Position numbers and translations under genes: made by a program. Shown piece after piece: positions 54,401-64,000 of a DNA stretch of 64,000 nt. Position 1 is the first letter of the stretch. Every line of letters starts with the position of its first letter. The stretch spans positions 4,805,609-4,869,608 of the forward strand of contig OY848923.1 of NCBI GenBank assembly GCA_963693285.1, read 5' to 3'. The notes beneath the pieces are model-generated. The model worked only from the letters and a program-made list of their open reading frames with translations. It was not told the origin of the DNA and did no database searches. Source of the DNA: Xestospongia muta. Taxonomy: Eukaryota; Porifera; Demospongiae; Haplosclerida; Petrosiidae.

Positions 54401-57400
54401 AGAGGTCAATGGCATTCTCTCCATAATGACAACGATCCATTTCATCAGGCTTACTTTCAACCATGGGATAAAGATATTAAACCAGTTTTAAGAAAACTTG
54501 GTATGATTTTAACATGTGCCCCAAACGATCTCTACAAACATTTGAAGGAATTTAAACCATTGATAGCTAAACATGAACAGGTTTTTGCTTTCTATATTAA
54601 CTTTTATTCACAGATCTTATACAAAAGCTGCCCATCACCTATAAAAGACACTCCTTTTGAATGTATTGAAGCATTTATTATCTTTTTACGATATCTATTA
54701 GAAGGACCTAAACAAGTACAAGACAAATTAGTGTATGAATTTCCTAGCTCTCCATATACTTATCCACTGCTGCTGACAGCAGATGATTACCTTAGACAGT
54801 TTGAAAAAGGCAACAAAGTATTATGTAGTGAATTCTCACTACTCTTTGCCAATAGTGTAAGCAGATTTCTACATCCAGCATTACTAACTCTTAACATGTC
54901 AACCTCTTACTTTGCAACAATTAATGATGTTGATTTCCACAAACTCAATGAAATACTAACAGAAAATCTCTCATTTCAACTTAAGGATCCACAAGTGGAT
55001 AACACAAACTGGTGTATATTATCAGAGAATGATTTAAAAATGATGTGGAAGTGTATTATCAATGATCCAAACTTTAGTCCTTATAAGAAAATTATTCTCA
55101 ATAATTGGGCACTTCTTCCGGCTACAAATCAACATTTATATCGTGCCAACTCTCCAGTTATACCAGTGAGAATATCAAGCAGTGATTATATAATTTATCA
55201 ACTACTAACTCGTCTCACTATACCATTTCTTGATGAGACTGTTCATGAAGATGCCAAACAGTTTTGTCCTGAATTAACGGATTATGACAAAGTGTTAGCT
55301 ATTTTATACATGAAGCATTCTCAAGATAATGTTCTCAATAAAATCAACCTGTCTACTTCTGATATAGACACTCTTATGAAATATTTGAGTCGAACTAACT
55401 TTAGACATAACTCAACTATAATGAACCAAATCAAATGTTTGCCAATTTTTCAGACAGTCAATGGAGAACTAACTACTCTTCTTGGTAAGAGTGTCTACTT
55501 GTGGCCTTCAAGTGACTTTTGCATTGCAGGATATGAAAAATGGGCTCTAATTAATAATGTTGTATTCCTTGAGAGACATGGTTCTTGGAGATATTTATGT
55601 GGTTCAGATTTCACAGTATTAGGTACTATTGAAGGTGAAGGAAAAATTTATTCTCTTCTTATATTTCCTTGTTTCTCCAAGTTAACACATCATGAGCGAA
55701 AGCAACATCTGGAATATATCAGAGACTACCTCTTTAATGATGTTAAACTTGATGCAGAACGTAGCAATAAAAAAGGATTACTAGCTGCACAATTTATAGT
55801 TGAATTAAAGTCTCTCAAATGTTTGCCTCCCTCTTCCAATAGCAATGAACTTTTAACTATCAGTAGCTTCTGTGATCATGAAATGGAAATCTTCACTACT
55901 TTTCCTGAAAAGTTTTTGTTTCTTGTTATTGAATACCAAGATGACTCATGGTTACCTTTTCTTCGTTATTTTGGGCTTCGTACTGAAGTGACATTCAAGG
56001 AATTTATTGATTTTGCTAATTCTTTGTCAATATCTAACCACAAAACATTAGAGAAAGCTTCAGATGTGCTCCTTAATTACTTGTTTTCCCAAAAAGCAGA
56101 AGAATGGCATAAAAATCCATACTATTTGTCTCAAATTGGGGACATATGTTTTGTAAAGGTAGCCAAACTTCATGCCTTTACATGGATTAAAGCAGCTTGC
56201 CAACCTCCACACAGTTTCTCTCATATTGACATAGGTCTTACTAAACTCAATCAAGCTGTTGTATACGACTGTGCCTCTCTAGTGTGGACTGTGAAACCAA
56301 TAGTATGTCTACCAGAACTAATGACTTTTATTGAAGAAAACAATTCTTTGGAACATCTTGGTATAGTCACTGGTCCAAGTGTAAATGATGTTCACAAGAA
56401 TCTCATCAATATATCAAATACTGGGTTAGCTAACTTTCAATTATTCTCAACATATAACCCAGATTATGTTTCAACTGACGATAGTAATAGAGCTGACCTT
56501 GTTGATATAATTGTTGATATTATTGAATATTTACAGAAACATAAAGCTGATCATGTTTTACAACAGCTAACTAGAACAGCTTGTATTCCAGTATCTGCTG
56601 AGCCTTTAACTGAAGGTAATAATGTCATCAAAAGACCAGTTTTAGTAAAGCCAATACAAGTTGTGCAATGGTTGTCAGCAACATCTGATGCAAATGATTT
56701 TGCTCCATATATTCATTCTTTACCACGTTGTCTAAATAAAATACGTGATGCTTTGGAAATAATGGGAATATCTGATGTGCTTGAGTTAACACACATTCAG
56801 TTTGTATTAGAAACAATGCACTTCTCATTCAAAAACATTATTATAGATCCAAATGAAATAACACTACTACAAAAGTTAATCTACAAACTTGATGATCTTT
56901 TACTTCATAGCGAGAAGCAAAAAGCATCCCAACAACTTCAACCTTTATATCTTCCAGTACAAATTAATGGTCGCAGTTGGAAGGTTATTGAATCATCCTG
57001 TGTTCTTTTTTTTGACAGTATGAAATACATAAGCAGTAAAGTGAAAAATTTCAATTTAGCTGGCACATTTTATGAGATTTTCAAAATTCCATATGGCATT
57101 ACCCAAACTCGCACAAGTGCCATGACAACCCTTGTTAAAACATTACATGAAAAAGATGTGTGTCTAAGATTACCAAAAAAAGTTAGACCAAAAGGTTTAT
57201 CACTTCATTGTATAGAAAAAATTATTCTTTGTAATCAAAGTAATCAAGAGTGTCCTCTTTCAATGCATCTTAATAAACTGAAACAATTGTGTCCTAAGTT
57301 CATTCATGCAATGCCTCAGTATCTAGTTAGCTTTGCACCTTCCCTTGCAGAGCAGTCCACATCCTTTACACAAACTCTCTTGACAATACTTAAGGAAATG

Positions 57401-58906
57401 GAAGTTGTTGTTATCAGTGGACTTCAAGTTAAATTGATCTTACTTGAAGAGCAAGTGTGTATTGGAACAATTTCAGTTGATTATTCTCTCCAAAAAGAAA
57501 ATGATAAGTACATTATGTATGTGAACGAAAAATCTACACCTAGTCCCACTCTGTTTGAAGACATAGCGCAATTTCTATGTATTGAGGTTGGACGTATACA
57601 AAATATCAATCCACTGATATTCTTTAAATGCAGGCAGCAAATATCTCATTTTTTAGCAATACAAAGAAAAGAAGACCTCCAGTCATTAGCTATAGGTGTT
57701 GAAGACCTGGAATTTGATGATGATACTAATAATGACTTTGTTCCTAGAATTGGTCATCCAATTCCACCTCAACTTATTGAAATGTTGGATAGTGATATAA
57801 ATCATATATATCGTCCCCAAGAATTAATTGGCTATGAAATAGTAGAGAATCATTTTGTATGGGCTATGGTTCTATATCCTGTAAAATCATCACAATCTGA
57901 TGATGATGACCCAATAATGAAGAAATATGTCATTGATTACAATCAACAGGATGAAGAAGGTAAAATTGTATCTGCTTTAGATATTTACAAGTTTGTAGTC
58001 AAAGATACTGAAGTTGAAGGAGAAGGAACTGAGTTAGTTCCAATTGATAGTGCTACAGCTGCCCTACAACAGGCTAATGACAGCAAAAGATTAAGAGACT
58101 TGAAGCGAAAAATTTGCAAAGAATTGTTATTATTATGGAAGTTGCCAACAGAAGAAGAGAAGAAGAAAGCAATACGAAGAATGTACTTTAAATACCATCC
58201 AGATAAAGTTAATCCAACTGATAAGGATCTCTTTGAAGAGGCATTTAAGTTTATGCTTAGGCAAATTGACCGATTGGAGGCAGGACTACCATTAGAAGAA
58301 CCTGATGATGACTTATCTCCTGATGATGAGCCTTTCTATGAACGATCTAGATGGCGACGATATTATGCAGGATGGGACAGATCAACTACTTGTAGTGGAG
58401 GAGGAGTGAGAAGATCTTATTTTTGTGGTGGTGGTGGTACATATTGGTTTACATACCTCCGTCCTACACCAGACCAAGTACAAGCAGAACGATGGTTACG
58501 TCAGGCTAGTTCTGATCTAAAAGCTCTGAATATTCTCAAGAATGAGGTCATACATGAGCCTGTATCATGTCAAGTTATGTTCATGGCACATGAAGTAGTT
58601 GAAAAGGCCCTTAAAGCTGGTATGTATGCACTAATTGGCATTAATTCTAACAGTGAAAGTCTAACAAAACATTACCTCACAAGTCATGCACGAGCACTGT
58701 CCTCTGTTAAATCTGGTCAGTTAACAGCACTACCACAACTTGCTACTTCAATGGAACCTTTTTATCTTGAGACTCGGTTCCCTAATCGTTGTCCTTATCC
58801 AAAAGCTCCTGTTGATATCCATGAGCCTGACCAGGCCTTTGCAGCAGCTGATTGTGCTGAGAAAATTTTTGAACTAATTGACAAAATAGTTAAGAAACAG
58901 TTGTGA
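45449..58906 (+). CDS. Sacsin-like giant ATPase/chaperone protein, copy C, with J and HEPN domains
   Basis: Three exons: 45449-45553, 45836-46115, 46215-58906 (12.7-kb last exon); 13077 nt, 4358 aa, close to human sacsin (4579) minus its UBL domain. Same exon sizes for exons 1 and 2 as copy B. SRR1 at about residue 36, SRR2 at about 1367 (KEMIQNADDAEATE) and SRR3 at about 2359 (KELLQNADDAKATK) keep the ATPase motifs. The C-terminus has a DnaJ-like domain at about residues 4090-4150 with KYHPDKVNP (HPD at 58196-58204), which can recruit Hsp70. After a Gly/Tyr-rich linker comes a HEPN domain at about 4214-4358 (QVQAERWLRQASSDLKALN, MAHEVVEKALKAGMYALIG), a nucleotide-binding dimerisation fold in sacsin. 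Domain order SRR3x-J-HEPN is that of bona fide sacsin, so this is the orthologue-like copy. The hAT insertion lies just upstream. Confidence 0.95.
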
Positions 58907-59040
58907 GCATAATATAATAATTATAATTATTTTTATAATAACTAACTTAATTTTTAAAATTTAATATACAAGCATATAGTTCCCTAGTGCTATCATTGTC
59001 CAACTCCTCTTGTTGATAAATATAAATCTGAGCAGCAGAC

Positions 59041-59109
59041 TATTATGGCAGCTGATTGTGCTGAGATTATTTTTGAACTAATTAATAAAGTAGTTAAGGA
59101 ACATCTGTG
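59041..59109 (+). pseudogene. Duplicated HEPN tail fragment of sacsin
   Basis: The words atggcagctgattgtgctga and ...tttttgaactaatt repeat the last about 20 codons of copy C (FAAADCAEKIFELIDKIVK) 135 bp after its stop, ending in TGA at 59107-59109. A local 3' duplication. Confidence 0.75.
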
Positions 59110-60144
59110 AACATAGATATGTAAATCAAAAAAAATTTGTGATAACTTTGTATTAAAAATTTCATATTTAATAATACAATAAATACAATTGCTATTACTT
59201 TGAAAAAGGATCACAAGTTATTGTAATCTCAAAGATGACATCTTCCTGTTGAGAACTCTTACACTTGAAATATACTATAGCTATTTCAGAGGCTTGCAGC
59301 CCCATATTGGCTGAGCTAGCTAGCTGGAATTACATACCTATTGTCATGAATTATACTGATTCATGCCCAATATGATCAATATACCACAACCACATATATT
59401 ACTACTACTGTTGACTTTCATATGTATGGACATTTAACTACCAGACAACTGACTACCATAACTACATGTACAGAGTAAAGTAATTAATGTTCTGCTACCA
59501 TTATATATGATCAATGACATTCACATCAGTCTATTCACATATACTTCGACCTTGTAAATCACTTTAATGATTTAATTGTTTTTTAATACACGAATTAATG
59601 TGTGCACTTATAACTATACTGTGCTGATGATAGTACAGCTAACTTTTAGAATTGTCAACATGTTTATTTCAGACTTGTAAAACATTAAATGAAAATAAAA
59701 TTAAGTGATTTGGTATCTTATAGTGTGAAATTCAACAAATAAGGATACTACATAAGTAGTTCAATCATCATTTGTAATTAATATAACAAAGTTGAATTTC
59801 TGAAGCAAAGAACTTACTCATTTAGCTTTAGTAGAATTTTTTTTTTGTTCTATACTTAATACAATGAAAATGTGTACAGCAAATCTTAAAAGGGTTCAAA
59901 ATATGGGCTCTTTTCTTACATTTCTCATTGATCTACATTAGCTATGTTCTGTTAAAGAAGATCGCTCTACTAGCCAATAACTCAAGTATCAATTTGAGCA
60001 TGAGTATATCAAATTATTCAAGACAGCTTCTTTCAGTACCTCTTCTCAAGACAGGATCTTACCTAGTGAGGCAATCTGTTACAGGATATCACAAAAAATG
60101 TACAGTGTAACTGAAACTATTGTACAGTTTGAAAATGGATTAAT

Positions 60145-60310
60145 GTATTATTATATCATGTAACAAATTGTCTTACTTTTATCTCATGAAGTAACATCCT
60201 CTGTCTGTATGGTCATTATTGTTGTTATGTTCCTGGACTATGTCTGATCTTTAAGCCATGTATCTACAAGATCGTTTTCATAAGCAGCCAGGGCTATTTG
60301 GGTTTTCAAA
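60145..60310 (+). pseudogene. Sacsin SRR3 fragment
   Basis: tatatcatgtaacaaattgt, then tcatgaagtaacatcctctg, then gttgttatgttcctgg correspond to YHVTDCPSFI...GNILCVFDPHC.YVPG of copies B and C (36219-36310; 53180-53260). An in-frame stop replaces the codon after SFIS. Ends near qgcFSNH-like sequence. Confidence 0.7.
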
Positions 60311-60382
60311 TCATTGTTATAATTAATAGGAATAACTGTCCAAACAGAATCTATTAATATAGACAACAATAACAAAGGATCT

Positions 60383-60860
60383 AGTTGACAAAGATATTAT
60401 GCAGCATGGGATAACAATATATACAGATCAACTACTAGTAGTGGATGAGTGAGAAGATCATTTTTTGTGGTGGTGGTGATGTGAACTGGTTTACATCCCT
60501 CTGCCACACACCAAATCAAGTAGAAGCAGAACGATGGTTATGTCGGGCTAATTCTGATCCAAAAGCTATGATACTCTCAAAACTAAGTTCATTATGAGCC
60601 TGTATCATGTCAAGTTATGTTCATGGCACATGAGGTAGATGAAAAGGCCCTTAGGGTTGGTATGTATGCAGTAATTGGCACTAACTCTAACAGTAAAGTC
60701 TAAAGACACATAACCTTACAGGTCATGCACAAGCACTGTCCTCTGTTAAACCAGGTCAGTTAGCGACACTACCACAATTTGCTACTTCAATGGAGTCCTT
60801 CTATCTTGAGACTCGGTTCTCTAACCAAAACTAGTTAAGAGCAACAGTTGTGAACATAAT
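60383..60860 (+). pseudogene. Sacsin J-HEPN linker and HEPN fragment
   Basis: Matches copy C from about 58355 (RRYYAGWDRSTT) through QVQAERWLRQA, CQVMFMAHEVVEKALKAGM and SLTKHYLTSHARALSSVK to YLETRF. It is broken by stops (e.g. TGA in the Gly-rich linker), small deletions (AKAM instead of KALNILK) and a frameshift near the HYLTS segment. It is the HEPN part without its ATPase body. Confidence 0.85.
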
Positions 60861-62149
60861 GTAATTTAAAATTATTTTTGCAAACAAATTGTATTAAAAA
60901 CTCATTTTTAATATGCAATTAAAAAATTGTTTTATGTCTGTTTATACAAGTAAATACTATTAATATATATTTGAAAATTCACTGTGATCCTTTAATTGAA
61001 TTAATTTATAACATCATTATTATTAATAATTATTATGCACTTAAGATTTTGATCTTGAATAAATTTAATAATCCATAAAAACGTTTCATTGGACCTTCGT
61101 TAAGGATCAACATAATCATAAATTGATAAAAAATTGGAAATGAACAAGTAATTGACCATGGATACATCCAAAACTCCAAATTAAAAGGGCTGATAACAAT
61201 CTAGGCTTATTGGTAATTGTATATTAAGACATTTTAATATAAATAGACACTAAATAATACACTTAAAAACAAATGCTATTACTTTGAGAAAGCATTGCAT
61301 ATTATTGTGATTTCAAAGATAGCATCTTCCTGCTGAGAGCTCTTATTGCTCAAAATATTATAGGTATTTCTGGTGCTTATAATCCCTTCATAGACCATGC
61401 CAGCTAGCTGGAAGTACATGATTATAGTCATGTATTATACTAGTCCATGCCCAACATGATCAATATACTACAAGCACATATATCATTACAACTGGTGACT
61501 TTCATATGTTTGGACTTTCAACTATACTAACTACCATAACTATGTGTACAGAGTAAAGTAATTAATGTTCTTCTACCATTATATATGATCAATGACATTG
61601 ACATTAGTCTATTCACACTTACTTTGACCTTGTAAATCACTTTAATGATTTAGCTGTTTTTAATACACCAATTAATGTGTGGACTTACAACCATACTTTG
61701 TTGATCAGAATACAGCTAAAGTTTGGAACTGTTAAATGTATTTATTGTGGACTTGTACTGCATTAAAGGGAAATAATATTAAGTAATTTGGTATCTTATA
61801 ATCTGAAACTCAACAAGTAAAGGCACTACATAAGCAGCTCAATTATCATTTGTAATTAATTAACATGGTTGAATTATCTGAAGCAAAAAACAATCTTTTT
61901 TAGCTTTATTAGAAATTTTGTTCTATGCTTCATACTATGAAAAGATATGAACTCTTTTCTTATATTTCTCATTGATCTACATTAGCTATGTTCTATTAAA
62001 GAAGATTACAGTACTAGCCAATGACTTAAGTAACCAATCTGAGCAATATAAGCATGAGTATATCAAATTATTCAAGGCAGCTTATTTCAGTACCAAATCT
62101 CAAGACAGGATCTTACCTAGTGAGGACAATCTGTTACAGTTAAAAAGAT

Positions 62150-62610
62150 GTAACTAAATCTGTTGGTCAGTTTGGTATTGGTTTTAATGTGGTATATCAC
62201 ATGAAGTAACATCCTCTGTGTGTATGATCCTCATTGTTGTTATGTTTATAGAGCTGACTAGCTATGCCTGGAAATGATTTAAAGTTGATGACAAATTTTG
62301 GACCAGTATGTCTGATCATCAAACTGTGTACCAACAAGATCATCTTCCTAAGCAGCCAGGATCTGAAATCGTTGAATAGGAAGAACACTCCAAACAGAAT
62401 CTAGTAATATAGAAAAGTGTTAAAGGACCTTGCTGGTCAATTTTCATAAGTTATGGTCAGCTAATTCTCCTTGTACTGGCATCTAGGAAACTTGAGCAGT
62501 TAAAATTTTATATGCCATGGGCTTGGACTCAGAGTTACAATTAATTATAAATAATTCAAAGTATTCTGTAAACTTGTGTCGAAAGGCAACATTCTGTAAT
62601 TAGTACTAAT
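62150..62610 (+). pseudogene. Scrambled sacsin fragments (SRR3 ATPase loop and later pieces)
   Basis: 62158-62200 encodes SVGQFGIGFNVVYH of SRR3, then ttacatcctctgtgtgtatgatcctcattgttg-like sequence to about 62365 (SDHQTVYQQD). 62450-62500 resembles the KLWSTNVPVLASE segment, and 62519-62605 the GLGLRVTVTCEEFKWFCKFVS segment of copy B. Internal deletions join pieces that are more than 1 kb apart in the intact genes. All have stops. Confidence 0.7.
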
Positions 62611-63552
62611 ACTATAGAATATTAGATCTAAAATATTAATTGCGTTTGACACTAGAACTAGAATATGCTCTCCTGTGTGTACAGATTTCAACAATTACTT
62701 GTACAATCATGTAATGACTGATGTTATGAATCAACATTAGGAAAATCAATCAGAGCTATAATTTCTATAACTTGGATAATCTCTAAAAGTAGTATTCACT
62801 AAATGCTCTCTGTCTCATGAGAATACATAAATGGATAACAAAGTCAAGTATGGTAAACTTGACCTTCAAATTTGATTGATACACGTGCAAAAAAATCTAA
62901 TATATTTAATACCATGATTTTAAGACAATATCACTTCACCATGAGTAGATAAAACATATCCACTTACTCATATTTAGTATGATCACATTCCTATTAGGTA
63001 AACCTCATCACACTTTATATCATGTGATAAAATCATTAGTTGTGTAAACATTGTGGTTGCTTTAGTTCTCTGTGGAATTGTACTTTGCTTCTATATTCAC
63101 TCACTTTCGAGTTTAAACAAACTCCAGTTATTATCATTTTGCTGTATCGTAATACCACTGACTTGACTGTGATTCATATATAGTAGTATGGAATATTCTA
63201 AAACAGCAGCAAAAAGAATAGAAATGATCAAAAAACATTTAAATAGGAACCAGATGTAAGGATAGCAGTGCCAAAAAAATGGAGTTGTGATGAATGGCAC
63301 AAATCCATCATAAGTAGCCAAATCTTTTTAGATAATACATACAAAACATAACATGTTATACATACTCATTATACTCATATAATATGTAACACTTTGTAGT
63401 AGTAGGTACACGTGAACTACTCGTGATATGTATGTGTCATGTGCTATCTATGAATATTATTATGTGTTGTTATAAATACACTGTTCAGACAGGCCACTGG
63501 GAGTCTGTCCAGGCACTTGTAGTCAACTAACAGTGCCTACTATTACAACTTA
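62611..63552. other. No gene seen
   Basis: AT-rich sequence with no convincing reading frame, RNA gene or family match. A 74-codon minus-strand open frame (63097-63321) has no recognisable domain and is treated as chance. Confidence 0.4.
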
Positions 63553-63785
63553 AAAAATGAAAATGTATGTAGGGATGACAATGCCAAAAAGCACAAAAAC
63601 AAGGTAGGTATAATACATTGTACACACAAATCCATACAACATCCCTACCTAAGTAACCTATTATATCCTTTAGTTACTAAGCTACTTATGTCAAGATTTT
63701 GTATAGATTTTTATGTACAATGTATTATGCTTACTTTGTTTTTGTACTTTTTGGCGTTGTCTTCCCTACATCCATTGTCATTTTA
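63553..63785. repeat. Inverted-repeat hairpin element (MITE-like)
   Basis: Arms of about 72 bp, 63553-63624 (...atgtagggatgacaatgcc...) and 63714-63785, are reverse complements with about ten mismatches around an 89-bp spacer. The 85-codon plus-strand open frame starting at 63713 lies mostly in the right arm and is not treated as a gene. Confidence 0.75.
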
Positions 63786-64000
63786 TAAATGTTATACATG
63801 TATATCACTGTCATTCCAAAAATGTTATTCTAGAATATATATATGAGCTGTTAATAGCTAACCTCCGATATACTAGGGGATTTTGTAGCAGAGTGCGGGC
63901 TGCACATGGGGATTTTCAGGAACTCATGAATAAAATTACTGGTTTTACGCGGACTGGACTAAAGCCATGATCAAATGATTCTATAATACATATTACCTGT

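Larger units (their letters stand above)
59235..62160. repeat. Tandem duplication downstream of sacsin copy C (about 2.06-kb period)
   Basis: About 59235-60110 and 61315-62150 are diverged copies: shared words aagatgacatcttcctg/aagatagcatcttcctg, ccaatatgatcaatata/ccaacatgatcaatata, ttactctgatcattgacatt-like blocks and cattgatctacattagctatgttct. Both contain a short open frame MIYISYVLLKKI; neither looks like a gene. The second copy frame continues with EYIKLFKAAYFSTKSQDRIL, of unknown origin. Each unit is followed by a sacsin SRR3 fragment. Confidence 0.7.

Noticed and set aside
59928..60110. Short frame MIYISYVLLKKI repeated at 61972
   Set aside because: Part of a non-coding tandem duplication; the two copies differ by frameshifts, and no domain is recognised.
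63713..63970. 85-codon Cys/His-rich plus-strand frame
   Set aside because: Mostly the right arm of an inverted repeat; Cys/His spacing does not follow a zinc-finger pattern.

Overview
The window is nuclear DNA from an animal with a compact, AT-rich genome: short GT-AG introns, metazoan gene families, MITE-like hairpins and long CT/GA microsatellites. An early-branching metazoan, most likely a demosponge (Amphimedon-like), fits best because of the tandem SRCR and sacsin-like genes; the organism is inference, not read directly from the sequence. Exon models below were built by hand. In every model the phases join without a stop, and the total lengths are multiples of three (except PRPF31, which runs off the window).

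Layout. Positions 1-4553 hold the 5' ten exons of PRPF31 (minus), a U4/U6.U5 tri-snRNP splicing factor; its 3' end lies off the left edge. Positions 4948-6065 are decayed SRCR-domain exons. Positions 6654-9778 carry an intact secreted SRCR protein gene (minus, 12 exons, 605 aa), built from a repeated two-domain A-B unit and closed by a truncated sixth domain. Positions 10155-21689 are a complete CARM1/PRMT4 arginine methyltransferase (minus, 14 exons, 592 aa); a large intron holds an inverted-repeat element and a possible tiny nested gene on the plus strand. The CARM1 start codon is only 25 bp from that of a divergent, membrane-anchored MaoC/hotdog dehydratase-like gene (plus, 21715-24072).

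The right 60% is a sacsin-like array on the plus strand: a decayed copy A (about 24590-26615), an intact copy B (28518-41013, 4042 aa), an intact copy C (45449-58906, 4358 aa) and scrambled sacsin fragments (59041-62610). B and C share the same three-exon layout and three HSP90-type ATPase repeats. Only C keeps the J domain and HEPN domain at the C-terminus. B and C are nearly identical at the 5' end and only roughly half identical near the 3' end, with a patch of perfect protein identity inside a diverged stretch, which suggests gene conversion.

A 3.57-kb decayed hAT transposon (41755-45323, TIR CAGTGGCGTAGC, 8-bp target duplication) sits in the upstream region of copy C, 118 bp before the end-of-TSD-to-ATG interval closes; the corresponding site of copy B is a natural empty site. 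No tRNA, rRNA, CRISPR or prokaryotic features were seen.
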